NCBI GenBank assembly: GCA_018340375.1
Contig: JAFFJZ010000009.1
Span: 15,578,501-15,642,500, forward strand
Length of the DNA stretch: 64,000 bases
From: Gonatopus flavifemur
Lineage: Eukaryota; Arthropoda; Insecta; Hymenoptera; Dryinidae
Reading direction: 5' to 3'
This document shows positions 9,720 to 20,609 of this stretch, one piece after another. Under the pieces are notes generated by a model. The model was given only the letters and a program-made list of their open reading frames with translations. It made no database searches and was not told where the DNA came from. The stretch's first letter is position 1. Each line of letters opens with the position of its first letter. The translations under genes were made by a program, and so were the position numbers.

Positions 9720-11069
9720 GTGGATTGGTACACTAAGAGATATAACGCCCCGCAGACACACCCGAGACACTACTCCAACTGGAGGATCATGGATGGCCGG
9801 ATCTACGTCAAGCGTCCCGACCTACTGGTTAGTCGAGTCATGGACGACTTGAACGAATGGAAACTGGTCGTCCCCGATGCCTTCAGGAACTCCGTGATAC
9901 ACGAGTGCCACGATACCCCAGATGCAGGCCACTTCGGCGTCGAGAAGACGTACAAACGAGTGGCCCGGGAATACCATTGGCCAGGCATGTTCGGAGACAT
10001 CAAATGGTACATCCGCAGTTGCGAGATTTGCCAGGAGGCGAAAGGCTCGCAACAGGCACCACCTGGCATGATGGGCTTCCGAAAGATCACACAAGCGTGG
10101 AGCGTGATGGCAGTGGATATCATAGGCCCTTTGCCCATGAGCAAGCGCGGCAATAGGTACCTCCTAGTATGTATTGACCTATTGACCAAAGCGATTGAAG
10201 TTGCCGTCATGCAAAACGCTACTGCGGAAGCGATCTTGACGAGCTTGAACGACATGGTCGTGAATCGTCACGGTGCTCCGGAGGTCCTCATCCCCGATAA
10301 TGGAACCGAATTTGCCAACCGAGATGTTACCCAGTATCTGGCGTACCATGGCATTCGGCAGTCCCTCACCCCTGTATATCACCCGCAAGCGAACACCGTG
10401 GAAAGGGTGAACCGAGTATGGAAGACCATCTTCAGAGCTTACCTGGACCAAGACCATCGGAAATGGGACAAGTACCTCCCAGAATTCCGCATGGCGTACA
10501 ATACAGCGGTTCACTTTTCCACCCACGTAAGTCCAGCCCTCCTTAATTATGGTTTCAACCCACGTCCTTTCCAGTCCTACCGTCGAGTCGTGGAAGGTCC
10601 CCAGAATGCCTTTGTAGACCTGCCCACCCGTACCGATCTGAGAAAATGGAAAGACCACATGTCCAGGATTTCCGCCGTCCGGGATATTGTCGGCCAACAC
10701 CTGGACGAAGCCTACGAACGTCAGTCTCGCTATCACAACAGCGGGAGAAGGGACGTTGTCTATCGGATAGGGGACAAGGTGATGAAACGGAATTTTGTCC
10801 TATCGGACGCTTCGCGACATTTTGCCGCGAAGTTGGCTAAGAAATATGAAGGCCCCTTTACGATAACCAATGTCTGCTCCCCTGGCGTGTACGAGTTGGC
10901 TGACGAGCAAGGACAGGTGGCTGGTCGGTTTTCGATAGTAGACTTGAAACCTTATTACCCGCCCGATGGAGCCCCTTCCCAAACCCAAGCCCCGAAAAAC
11001 CCGGATAAGTCCTCTCCAGGGACCCCGAAAAGAACCCACCCCATGACCCTACGACCCCGGAAACCGTGA
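9720..11069 (+). CDS. Gypsy-A integrase
   Basis: An uninterrupted 449-codon frame carries a full integrase. The zinc-binding HHCC module appears as HECHDTPDAGH and SCEICQEAK. The catalytic core has the D,D,E triad in MAVDIIGPLP, LIPDNGTEF and ANTVERVNR. A GPY/F-type C-terminal module shows as KKYEGPFTITNV, and no chromodomain follows. The tail is proline- and lysine-rich. In the native element this is the C-terminal part of Pol and inserts the cDNA; here the start at 9720 is only where the frame opens after a frameshift. This is the best-preserved part of the copy. Confidence 0.9.
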   Translation: MDWYTKRYNAPQTHPRHYSNWRIMDGRIYVKRPDLLVSRVMDDLNEWKLVVPDAFRNSVIHECHDTPDAGHFGVEKTYKRVAREYHWPGMFGDIKWYIRSCEICQEAKGSQQAPPGMMGFRKITQAWSVMAVDIIGPLPMSKRGNRYLLVCIDLLTKAIEVAVMQNATAEAILTSLNDMVVNRHGAPEVLIPDNGTEFANRDVTQYLAYHGIRQSLTPVYHPQANTVERVNRVWKTIFRAYLDQDHRKWDKYLPEFRMAYNTAVHFSTHVSPALLNYGFNPRPFQSYRRVVEGPQNAFVDLPTRTDLRKWKDHMSRISAVRDIVGQHLDEAYERQSRYHNSGRRDVVYRIGDKVMKRNFVLSDASRHFAAKLAKKYEGPFTITNVCSPGVYELADEQGQVAGRFSIVDLKPYYPPDGAPSQTQAPKNPDKSSPGTPKRTHPMTLRPRKP

Positions 11070-11650
11070 AACCTCCTAGAAGGACCCGCCCTCCCATATA
11101 GGTCTCTCCCTCTCGCTCCGTGGAATGATAGCCCATGGTCTGGACTGGGAAATGGGAAGACACTATTCGTGTTGTCCCAGGTCGACGGTCTCGTAGAACG
11201 CGATAGGTAACCCTCGCTTATCCCCACTCGTCCTTTTGAAATCGGCCTGACCACTCGAACTGTTGATGACAGCGCTTTGAATTCCTATTCCCGGAATGAC
11301 CGGTTCTCCTCAGGCTAAATGCACTCTCGAATGGTGTTTCACCGCGAAATTAGGATGAAATGTGACCCTGAGATTTAGTCCGGTTCCAGTGACCGTTGGT
11401 AATTTGGGGTGTTTGTGACGTCTCGATCTGATTCCTCGTTTCAGCATTGGGCCCCACGGTAAGTGCGATTATAACCTATCGTGCTTCTTGCTATGCGCTT
11501 CCACGACACCTCTCGTACTTCTACCCGCACAGCATGGCCCACGACCGTAGCAACCCCGGTGATAAGCCGGACACCCGCATGCGGCAGGCCGTTGTATTGC
11601 TCGACCGAAATTACCACCCGCACGCTTAGCATGCCGCTTATGACTGCCTT
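11070..11650. other. Gypsy-A region between pol and third ORF
   Basis: About 580 bp of GC-rich DNA with no credible plus-strand gene. Long minus-strand ORFs here are compositional shadows. The motif TTTCAGCATTGGGCCCCACG near 11433 faintly resembles the leader motif near 5039. Confidence 0.4.
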
Positions 11651-12100
11651 TTGCTTGTTACAGATATCGATACGAGAAAAAAAAGAAAAAGAATTCCACC
11701 CCAAACTGGCGAATCTGCCCCAACGGGAGGTGTGCCAGCGCCGGAGGACGAACTGATCACCGTGTGGGACTCCCCCTATCGCCCCCGGGTGATAGCAGGG
11801 AGGCTCCGCGGTGGTCGGGGTTTCCCGACGACGCTGATACACCGCCTGGTTCCCACCATCTACCGTCACCTCCTCGAGCCCTTCCTCCCCCCATACAACC
11901 CATACCCGAATTCCCGCCCTAGCCTTCCGTTCCCACGTTGCCCCATTCCTATTCGACAACTCCCATCCCGCGTCCCCCGAACCCCTTCATCCCTCCCAGA
12001 ACGTCCTGCCATCCCTGAGTCCACTGACCCCGAACGCGAAACCCCCCTAAATGTCATCGCTCCACGCCCCGACTCCCGCCAGCTCAACGCCATGCTCTAA
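11651..12100 (+). CDS. Gypsy-A third ORF, proline/arginine-rich, unknown
   Basis: A 149-codon ORF follows pol in the position where some Gypsy elements carry env or an accessory gene. It starts MLVTDIDTRKKRKRIPPQTG with a basic nuclear-localisation-like cluster, and continues proline- and arginine-rich to the stop at 12100. There is no signal peptide, transmembrane segment or furin-type site, so it does not look like env. Its GC content is that of the element. A CAG just upstream (TTGTTACAG at about 11663) could be a splice acceptor for a spliced subgenomic RNA. It may also be chance reading in GC-rich DNA. Confidence 0.35.
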   Translation: MLVTDIDTRKKRKRIPPQTGESAPTGGVPAPEDELITVWDSPYRPRVIAGRLRGGRGFPTTLIHRLVPTIYRHLLEPFLPPYNPYPNSRPSLPFPRCPIPIRQLPSRVPRTPSSLPERPAIPESTDPERETPLNVIAPRPDSRQLNAML

Positions 12101-12113
12101 GTTTGAAAACGGT

Positions 12114-12275
12114 GGATCTATTGGAAGGAAATTAAATTATCCTATCGTTCTTCGTTTCGGAGCGATAACAATTTGGACTTGCTGAATTTTGTTTGGCTAG
12201 AAGTTAAAAGATTCCAAATCGCTCCAACTCCGAATTGAAAGATGGTAGGATAGTTTAATTCTTTCCCAGAGATCC
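12114..12275. repeat. imperfect hairpin just after Gypsy-A
   Basis: Arms at about 12114-12177 and 12213-12275 are inverse complements with several mismatches (GGATCTATTGGAAGGAAATT against the inverse of AATTCTTTCCCAGAGATCC). This lies at the junction where GC-rich Gypsy-A ends and AT-rich DNA begins, and could be a small MITE or part of the lost 3' LTR. Confidence 0.6.
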
Positions 12276-12319
12276 GCCGTGTTCCAACTCGAAGAATGGT
12301 ATTGAGCTCAAGTATGTAG

Positions 12320-14230
12320 TACACTATGCTTTTGAGTGATTGGAATTGAAAAGTAAACTAAAAATGCTGATACCTCAAAAACTGAGCCTCAAGATGAATC
12401 TTGTCAAGTAGAGAAGTTGTTGCATTTTGGCTGCATAACATGCTCCGGAAATATAATCTATCCGACTTGAGTCACCCGGTATGATTCGACATAGTGCATA
12501 CATAAGCCTAATATGATTATATATGAATTATATATAATCCTTCAAATTTTTCCACATGTTTTGAATATCTCACGCAACACATGGAGATGAGCTACAGGCT
12601 CATTCATGTCACAAAATTATTCCAGAATGTCACGTCAGCCATCCGAAACATATTCAGGGAATATCTTGACCCACAAAATTTTCAAAAGCTACCGATCCAT
12701 TCGTCGTGATTGTATTGTTACGCTTGAATCAAATTTGATAATAATATGGAGTTCGATAATAATATTAAGTTTTATAATGATCACAGCAGGTCTCATGAGG
12801 AACATCAAGCGTAATATCAACATAAATTCCTTATAACATGAACTTGGATGATAATGAAATTTTTCATAAACACTCGGAAGTAAACTTGATTTGTTACTAT
12901 AGCGCTGGAAGAAAAATTCAGTTTTCCTTGCAAAAATATTGACTCTAGCAACTAAGACGTTGGGTTTGTTAACAAATTTGTTCTCCGCGGCAAAAAAAAA
13001 TTAGTTGTGTCAACGATTTTTTTTGTTCCTTCAGCAATTATTTCTTGTAGGCGCTATAGTAACATATTACACGAATCTATCAAAATCTTCATCCGAACTA
13101 GATGTCGGCGTTTCTGTCACCCAGTCTTTTCTCTGGTAAAGAGAACCTCCACTCTTCTTCGAATCACTCCTCGATCGGTTTTTTTTCTGTTTCAGTGGAA
13201 TCTTGAAGTTCTGTAATAAAGAATTGTCATGAGATTCAATTTCAAAGTAATAAACTAATCTTTGGAAATCAAACCTCACAGTCATGAGTTGGTTATCATG
13301 AAAGACAAATAAATTGTTACAGTGTGGTTTGATCATAACTAACCGAAATAATCAGCCCGAAATCTAGTGTTCTTGAATTTCATAAAGCTTCTCTCCCATG
13401 AAACCGGATTGTTCGGAACGGAACGATCATGATTGGTGGACTTCTAGTCTTATTCGAATACAACTATAACTATCCACAAATCCACTAATTCTGAACATTC
13501 CGTTCCGGAGAATTGGGCTGCGTGATGGGGAAGCCTCACTCCGAAAAGAAGTGATCTTGGAATATAGCTATAGGGGAGAGTGGGGACACTTGCACCATGG
13601 GGTGATATGCACCACAGCAGATATCTCTCAATTTTCAAAAATTTCTGAACTGTTCTTGCACGTGGCGTTTGCTGAATGGATGACCTAACTCCACACGAGT
13701 TCACAGGAATGTGGAATGAATCTCTGTTTTTTTATTGATATCAAAAGGTTTGGCACTCTCAAAATCGTTTGATTTGTGTCTCCTTAGTTTTTCAGAAAAA
13801 GTTTCCCATGATCTGTAAGTGATTCCAAACACCACGAAACCAATCTCAATCGAAAGTACAATCGTTGCACAATATTTTCATGATCCACTTTTTGACTGAC
13901 AATATCTGGAATTTTTTTGCGAGCATCAGTAGTCTGTTGATGCCGTGAGGGGTGCAATGCACCACAAATTGCGGGGATACTTGCACCACTTCCGATGTTT
14001 CATTTTTTTTATAGAAACAGGTATTCAGAATGATCCGTACACTCGGATGTTCGAATCTGAATGTTCTTCCGAAGAACAGAAGAGAGAAGGAGAGGAAGGA
14101 GAGAGAGAGAGAGAGAGAAAGATTCTTTTGTTCGATAAAATACTCTGTGAAACTCTTTGCTATTTCCATGAATGATCTCACTTCATATAAGTCAGGGGGG
14201 ATAAACTCAATGAGAGAATTTTCATAATGA
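12320..14230. other. intergenic, no gene recognised
   Basis: AT-rich sequence with short ORFs only. Two related motifs, GGGGACACTTGCACCATGGG near 13571 and GGGGATACTTGCACCAC near 13974, are about 400 bp apart and suggest an old repeat. A (GA)n tract lies at about 14098-14120. Confidence 0.5.
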
Positions 14231-14232
14231 AC

Positions 14233-14380
14233 TTCAGCGCCGCCAAGGGGAAGGCTACTGGAACTAACCTCACATGGATACATTTACACAAATGCTCAAC
14301 AAATCATAAAAGTTTGTGACACAGTATCAGTGCCTTCATGTGAGATTAGTTCAAGTACCCTTCCTCTTGGCGGCGCTGAA
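14233..14380. repeat. short palindromic MITE-like element
   Basis: Arms of about 44 bp (14233-14277 and 14337-14380) begin TTCAGCGCCGCCAAGGGGAA and end with its near inverse. The loop is about 60 bp. The GC-rich arms stand out from the AT-rich flank. Confidence 0.75.
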
Positions 14381-14399
14381 ATCAGTCTCAAGAACGTTC

Positions 14400-15282
14400 A
14401 ATTGAGTTTATGCCTCCTGATATGAGTTGGTAGGAGTGACAAATTTCACTTGTTTCCTCCGTTCATAGCAAACACTCTTGTGCAATTAGTTTTCAATAAA
14501 AGGTTGTTGCTAGTATCAAACTCTAAACTGCATAAAGTCCATCTTGATCGTAAGTTCAGCTATTCACTTGTATATCTGATTATTCATTTCAAATAAATAC
14601 TGATAAATAGATTTGAAAATAGTGGTTATTATTCCAATTAGCCCTGCTAAATTATCCCCATAAAGAATGATACAAAACGATAAATTTTTTCTATAGTTTT
14701 CAATGAGGTTTCTGAATACGGAATTTACGAAGTTATATCGTTATCAAACGATAGAACTCTATCGTTCCTTACCGTTTTCTATAAAAATTTGAACAATTTC
14801 AAAATTTCTGGTGAATTTATCGGATATCTTGATAGATATACCGATCTTTCGGTAAGATTACCGCAAAATTGGTATATCCACTACATCTTTTGCTACACGG
14901 ACAGAAATATTACATTATGAATTACTATATTGCTAGCACGTACATGAAAGACTTGTTTCAAGAGAACATTCAGTCAGATACTTTTTGAATAGTTACTATA
15001 TCTAATGGTATAATATAGAAGAGTTCTTCTACACACTGAAAAGAATCAGCGGTGTGAAATGGGGTCCAACCCAAATGGTGTCGAATTCCACACCGAATTG
15101 TGTCAATTCGGCTCCAAGTGGAGTTATTTCAACATCTCAGCCCGGATTGGACTTCTTGGGAACATTTTTGGTGTCGTTTTCACTCCGTATTTTTTACAGT
15201 GGATTGCACTATCGGATATACTAATTTTTTATAAAGTATCTGAGTAATGTTCTCTCACAGCAAGTCTGTCCCATACGTACTA
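14400..15282. other. intergenic, no gene recognised
   Basis: AT-rich sequence with no domain or repeat I can define. A 62-codon ORF at 15059-15247 has no recognisable feature. Confidence 0.5.
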
Positions 15283-15569
15283 CCCTAGCAGAACCAAAAT
15301 TTGCGTACACTCACCCGACTTGAAATTGAATCGGGTTAACCTGACGTTTGATTAGGACCTGACTAGGTCCTGATCAGGTCCTTATCAAATGCCGGGTTAA
15401 CCTGATCAAATGTGAATAAATTTCTGGTCAGACAGAGGACGTCCAAATACGTCTCTCAGACGTTCTTTCAAGGTTCAAATGTTTGCCGAGTATTTGAAGC
15501 TCCAAAGGATGTCTGAGAGACGTATTTGGACGTTCCCAGGACGTACACGGATTTTGGGTTCTGTTGGGG
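15283..15569. mobile_element. MITE, 287 bp, TA-flanked
   Basis: Ends are CCCTAGCAGAACC and GGTTCTGTTGGGG, flanked by TA at 15281-15282 and 15570-15571. Interior inverted pairs include GGACGTCCAAATACGTCTCT against its inverse near 15508. It has no coding capacity and is Tc1/mariner-like by target site. Confidence 0.75.
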
Positions 15570-15673
15570 TAGTAATATAGTAATTTGTAATGTGACATTC
15601 CTCTTCGTGTATAATTATCAGCATCTCGGTGATTTTACCGAGTTTTTCTTCAGGTTAATTGCTGCCTGAATTA

Positions 15674-15909
15674 CCCTGGTTAAAAGGCTCAATCGAATCT
15701 GACAAATGAAATTTCATTAGATTTGGCCAGAACATTGTCTGAGATTCGATGAGAATTCGCGAGATTCAACGAGATGCACATTGAATGAATTTATTTTTCT
15801 GACCAAATCTCATTGAAAAATCACCGTTGAGATTTGGCCACAACATTGTCTGAGTTTAACTGTAATTCAGTGAGATTTGGCGAGAATCAACTGATTTTTT
15901 TAACCAGGG
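15674..15909. mobile_element. MITE, 236 bp, TA-flanked
   Basis: Termini CCCTGGTTAAAA and TTTTTTAACCAGGG with TA on both sides. The interior repeats the motif GATTTGGCCANAACATTGTC twice in direct orientation (about 15721 and 15833). Confidence 0.75.
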
Positions 15910-15911
15910 TA

Positions 15912-17861
15912 TCGAAGAATTTCTTGATGAATTCACCGATCTTTTTACCGTGAAAATTACGAGGTCAAATTAAGGAACATACAGTAATATATTCTGGGAG
16001 CTCATTTACGTTCCGGAATTCAATTGTCCCATTTCCAAGGTACAAGATACAACATACTATTATTAAAAAAAATCGTCAAAAGGCATACATACAAAATACC
16101 ATAAAAATAGTGACCTACAATTCAGTATCAAATATACAATAGAGTCAATAGGCTGTATGTCTTGTACAAAGTGTCGTATGGAACTGGACAAAATTAAACA
16201 CGAACAGATTCATTCCCATCCATTTCGATGCAGTTTGTGTTCCTGTCTTGCCCAAATCTGTCTGAAATTTCTCAAGAAAGTATAGTTCATTACAATTGAG
16301 CAATGAATCAGCTATACTTTCTTGGTTAAACTATAGAAATTCCTTTCATTGTGGTCAACACTGTTTCCAAACTGACATGGATTGTTGATTGAATTCCAAA
16401 TGGTATTGGTTCACGTGGATAGACAATTTTTCATCAGGACTGAATCAGTATGGGAGAATTTTGTAGGTTGGGACGGCTTGCACTTTGATACATTCAGATG
16501 CTACTATGTTTCGAGCCTGCTTTGCTTAAGAAAACCTGACTGTTCCTGGATTCAACAGACCATTTGGAAATATCAGGAAATATGGTTGGGGATGTTTCCT
16601 TGAGTGGCGTGAAATATTTCCATATTATCTTTGACAATTACATCAAGGAACTATCGGAGAATGAGCGTCATAGAGAATTTTTGGTGATAATATGGAAATA
16701 TTCCACAAAGCTCAATGAAATATTCCCGATCTTATTTGTTGGTATTTACAGATGGTCAATTCAATTCAGGAATAGTCAGGGTGGCAATTCAATTGTATAA
16801 ACCAATCAAGCCAAGCTTCATGCCAGCGTTCTCATGTTAGGAAGAACTGGCTCCTCCTCGTTGGTCATCCTATTCAACACAATTATCATATTTGCTGGAT
16901 TCTCTCATAAGGTTCCCCGGAACCTGGCAACTCTGCAACATACTCAGCCACTTATCATTACACTCCAAAAATACAAAACGTGGACGTTGTTGTTGTGCTG
17001 AACAGTGTGTTTGAAAAATTGTAAGAAAATTAATTCATAAGGTAATGTCAAGTATATCCCCCATTCGATGACAGAAAATCATTATCTTTTACTGATCAAT
17101 TCTTCTTAGTTTGTACACTGAGAAAAAATTTTAATCCAAAATTACTGAGCTCCCCAATCAACCAGAGCTACATTATGAAAAAAAAAATTTACGGAAAACT
17201 CTTAATACCGTACTGGCAGTAATGACCTTGTGAATTTGTGCTGGAAAATTACGTTCAAATCATGAAAATTCTAGCACGCATATTAGAAGAAGGAAATGAA
17301 ATTTCATGTAAAATACGAAAAAATTCCGGTACAACAGAAGTTTTTCTGTACAGTGGGAGTAATGAATCCATTGCCACCCATCTTTGATGAGTGGTGGAAA
17401 ACTATGTCATAATTTACAAATTCTTGATGAGAATTGAAATTCAACCACTGGAAAAAAATTTGAGAACCGATTCCGATGATCGATGAAATGGTTCGAAAGT
17501 TTACAAATTGAATATTATGATTACGATCAAAAAGTATTTGTGGGTGTTCTTAAACTGATGAAATAGGGTGGCAACGGATTTATTACGCCCACTGTACGTG
17601 CCCTATGGAGAAGATCTCATGAAAACTGATACACGAAATCCATGCGATTTTATGAAATTTCATTTGAGCATTTGTGCATGGATTCATGAGATTCTGTAAT
17701 GCAGTTATGAGAACAGTTGAACACAAAATTGGATTTTATCTGAGTTTATAAGCCATTGTGGGGAATCTCATAAAGACATATAAAATGAAAATTCTCCATG
17801 AGGTTTTGGTGTGCTTTTTTCCAGGAATGTAACAAAATGTATCAGCATATACCAGACTCTT
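15912..17861. other. intergenic downstream of BEN gene
   Basis: No gene recognised. A CACTGAGAAAA terminus like those of the TA-MITEs occurs at about 17117, but I could not find its partner with confidence. Confidence 0.45.
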
Positions 17862-18034
17862 TCAGCAGGGTGAACATGAAAATTCCAGTTTCTTCAACAC
17901 TGTATATTTGACATAGAGATCCAAATAGGTGTATTTTTGAGCGCAGCAAACAAAATGTTTTGAAATCTTTCCATATCTTTGATTTTGACAGGAAGGTTCA
18001 AAATTACTGGAATACGCATTTCTGATAACGTACT
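17862..18034 (-). CDS. BEN-domain gene, candidate last exon
   Basis: On the minus strand an AG acceptor (TTAATTATAG) precedes a frame that joins the upstream BEN exon in matching phase: the first two bases complete a Glu codon, giving ILAMREYVIRNAYSSNF across the junction. This resembles the end of the BEN fold. The frame continues to TGA at 17862-17864, adding a 57-residue cysteine-containing tail. The implied intron (18035-18075) is only 41 nt, very short but within what compact insect introns can reach. If this splice is wrong, the last exon lies elsewhere. Confidence 0.5.
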
Positions 18035-18075
18035 CTATAATTAACAAGTCTCAATAATATGAATATTATAAATAC

Positions 18076-18292
18076 CTCTCATAGCGAGAATTCCTTTCGT
18101 AGGGAGGGGTGATTTTGTTTCACCTGTGCGAGGTGCTTTCGAACCAGAAAAAGTTTGTGTTTTCAAATCTTCGCCGAAGATACTAGGTGCCATATTTTTT
18201 ACAAATGCGGAAATCGAACAGGATCTTACTGCAGAATTATCGTACTCTCCTTTAGGTATCCGAATATCCTGCCCGACGTGCATAATTTCCAT
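18076..18292 (-). CDS. BEN-domain exon
   Basis: A 217-nt minus-strand exon is bounded by an AG acceptor (ATTTTAG) and a GT donor (GAGAG/GTATTT). In phase 0 it reads MEIMHVGQDIRIPKGEYDNS, then SISAFVKNMAPSIFGEDLKT, then QTFSGSKAPRTGETKSPLPT and KGILAMR. The pattern FVKN-A--IFG---L---T-SG followed by a P-L---K stretch is that of the BEN domain. BEN domains bind DNA in chromatin and repressor proteins and are also found on transposon-related proteins. Neighbouring candidate exons on the same strand at 20441-20609 (coiled coil) and 17862-18034 are consistent with one gene. Whether it is a host gene or a domesticated one is open. Confidence 0.7.
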
Positions 18293-18299
18293 CTAAAAT

Positions 18300-18890
18300 T
18301 GAGTTGGTTTGCGCTTTCAAAACTACTTTGTATTCGTGATTTTTATTTGATATTTCGATTAAGGGGTTATATCACAGTTTTTTTAGGGATTAATTTCTGA
18401 GTGATCATTTATGAAACACCAATTATTTTTTTGTGTTATGTTTCATATACATTGAAAAACGTGTCAAAATTTGCGTTCCAAAGAAACTTTTGAACTTGCC
18501 GAGTTACCCCGCTTCCCTATAGTTTTCACAGCTGGTCGGATGCTATACGTAATTTCGCAAAAACCAATTGTTCGACACAAATGTGAAAAATATGATCATC
18601 ATCTACATTGTATTCGTTATCTCTTGACGGAGCATGTTTTTTCTTCATTTTTGATGACGAGAAAAACTTCCTGAATTCTGACTGCGATTTTTGAGCTCGA
18701 ATTACATTGTATTATTATTGATAATCATTGAACGGAACATAATATCGACGAAATGGTCCGTCAAACGAAAGACACTAGTCCTTAGAATAAGTTTACCAAA
18801 TTTCAAGTCGATTCGTTAATTAAATCTCGAGATATCGTATACACCGGTTTGAAAAACATAATTTCTAGAAAAACGGACTCAAAGTTTTAA
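18300..18890. other. non-coding, probable dispersed repeat in BEN-gene intron
   Basis: Contains AAGGGGTTATATCAC near 18361 and a block around 18720-18880 (AAATTTCAAGTCGATTCGTT) of the kind seen as dispersed repeats in insect genomes. This is an impression from memory and not a search. No exon recognised. Confidence 0.35.
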
Positions 18891-18893
18891 TAC

Positions 18894-19079
18894 ATTGGAA
18901 GAAGATGTAGCTGAAATCGAGCCCATCTCGACGTTTGTGGTTGCAGTAAGTATTTGATTCATTGAATTAGTTACGATAGTAGCTGTGATAGTGAAGTTGT
19001 AGTTATTGGGACCGTCTTTGAACTCAAATTCAGCTCCATCCATTGTTTTCAGTTCATTAGTAGTGGTTTGGTTTGGTAG
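18894..19079 (-). CDS. possible internal exon of BEN gene, Thr/Asn-rich linker
   Basis: The minus strand is open for 62 codons from an AG at 19080-19081 to a GTATTA donor-like site, in phase 0 to phase 0, which would join the BEN exon in frame. It reads LPNQTTTNELKTMDGAEFEF and continues KDGPNNYNFTITATIV, a low-complexity Thr/Asn/Ser-rich stretch suited to a linker between coiled coil and BEN domain. The acceptor has a weak pyrimidine tract. The coiled-coil exon upstream ends in phase 1, so at least one further exon would be needed between them. It may be a chance ORF. Confidence 0.3.
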
Positions 19080-20440
19080 CTCGAAATTTCAATGACCAAG
19101 AATTCGGGCGGGACCTTATGTCTCATATTATAGGGGATCAAAGGATTCTTTGCCTCAATAAAGAAAATCATTCTTCCAAAATTTCACTGTAATCTACCCC
19201 CTCAAGTGGCCTCGAATGAGGCCTTTTTCCGTTCTTCTTTTTCAATGGGTTGAGGAACCGATCATAAATTACGTGATCCTATTTACTATTTAATATATCT
19301 TCCTTTATCTCAGTGTTCATGTCTGAAGTTGGTGAGGCAAGGAACGACAGAAAAAAATGTTACCTAATTTATGCACGATTTCTGATTCAACAAAAACAGC
19401 CAGAGTCGAGAAGTAAAATCTGATTTAGCTCTGATTCGTTGCGTATTACAGAGTGAATCAGGTTTGATTTTATTTTTCGCCCTGATCTTGCTCTGTTCTC
19501 AACCTGATCTTGCTTTCATCATTTTTATTGAACTTGATGTCAAACTTTCTTTGGCCCGATCCAACTCTGGATCATTGCGTATTACGGAGTGAATCAGGCT
19601 TCAAAAGGTATGCCAGTTTTTCGACTCGGGAGAGAAAGGGATAAAAGGAAAGAAACACATATAGATGCACTGCTCGAATACCCACAAGTAGCATAATCTT
19701 CAAGTAAATAGTATAATGGACCCAAATATGAATTTAGCGAGGTAAACGTCGATGCCTTACGAAGTGAGCCTCTTTCCCCATAAGGCACTGAAATTTGGCC
19801 TACCAAATTTCTACTCGGAGAATACAGAACACAAAGAATGTAAGAACAGAATGTCGATATCTCTATAACAGCATACTCTCCAATTTCCACGTCACATCTC
19901 CGTTGACTCTACATGGATAAATGGCAGACGCGGATACAAGGTAGTTGATCGGAGATGCTGCATAGAGATAATGTAGATGCGACGTAGGAATGTCTAGTGC
20001 GGTACGGGGTATGAATTACCTAATCAACTGTTTTCCAGTGACCTGCAGGTGGGAGTATATCAAATCCTTCCATGTGGATATTTTGATTTTTTTTGGGTGA
20101 TTCTAAATAGAAAAATAGCATATATTTTGCTGTAGCAGAGAATAATTTGATAATCATTGTTACGATGAAAAAAAACTTTCAAAATAATTTGAAAGTTCTG
20201 TATCAAGATGGTTTCAATGGATTTTCGAACAATTTTTATGAATTCCTAATAATTCTCGCTGATTGCTAAACATTGTTTGAGAATTACGCAAAATCAGATA
20301 GATTTTCGCAGAAAAATATGTGAGTTTCCGAAAAAATTGAAAACTCAAAAATTTTTATGAAACATACCAAACGGTTGTTTTTAGAAATCTACAATAATTT
20401 TTCGAAGTGATCATTGTGCGTTCGTTTGTATGAAAAACAC
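19080..20440. other. intronic or intergenic, small repeats only
   Basis: A direct repeat, ATTGCGTATTACAGAGTGAA-like, occurs near 19438 and 19573. The remainder is AT-rich without a recognisable exon. A missing phase 1 to 0 exon of the BEN gene would be expected here if the gene model is right. Confidence 0.4.
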
Positions 20441-20609
20441 CTTGTGAAGTTCTCCAATTTTCAGCTAAGACAGTGAGTTGATCCATCATGAATTCTTGAT
20501 GTTTGTCCATGTCAGCTCTTAGTTTAATCAGCTCTCGCTGAATGTCTTTCAGGACGTCCTCAGTATTCTCGTGTTCTTTCACAGAATGATTATGTTTTTT
20601 CTTTGATTT
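20441..20609 (-). CDS. BEN-gene candidate exon encoding a coiled coil
   Basis: A 169-nt minus-strand frame between an acceptor TGTGTTTCAG and a donor CACAAG/GTGTTT reads KSKKKHNHSVKEHENTEDVL, then KDIQRELIKLRADMDKHQEF, then MMDQLTVLAENWRTSQ. Hydrophobic residues spaced at heptad positions (I-L-L-M-M-L-L) suggest a coiled coil. Coiled coils commonly precede BEN domains. Splice phase is 0 in, 1 out, so it cannot join the BEN exon at 18292 directly. Association with the BEN gene rests on strand, distance and architecture. Confidence 0.5.

Larger units (their letters stand above)
5045..12100 (+). mobile_element. Gypsy-A: degenerate Ty3/Gypsy LTR retrotransposon, internal region
   Basis: A GC-rich block of about 7 kb carries, in Gypsy order, gag, protease, reverse transcriptase, RNase H and integrase, followed by a third ORF. 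The composition contrasts with the AT-rich surroundings and with the second Gypsy element at 47.9 kb. Several in-frame stops, frameshifts and an internal RT deletion make this copy inactive. Paired LTRs were not recognised, so the ends are uncertain. The internal order PR-RT-RH-IN places it in Ty3/Gypsy rather than Copia. Confidence 0.85.

Noticed and set aside
9803..10736. Long minus-strand ORFs opposite the Gypsy-A integrase
   Set aside because: Shadows of a GC-rich coding strand; the plus strand has the full HHCC and DDE motifs.
11434..11460. 3' LTR of Gypsy-A starting near TTTCAGCATTGGGCCCCAC
   Set aside because: Similarity to the 5' leader motif is short and no longer LTR match follows.
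18076..18292. Relationship between the 217-nt BEN exon and the 217-nt repeat-unit exons
   Set aside because: Same length and phase, but the proteins show no similarity; coincidence is the simpler reading.
19594..19890. 98-codon minus-strand ORF between BEN-gene exons
   Set aside because: No splice sites in suitable phase and no domain; does not supply the missing phase 1 to 0 exon.
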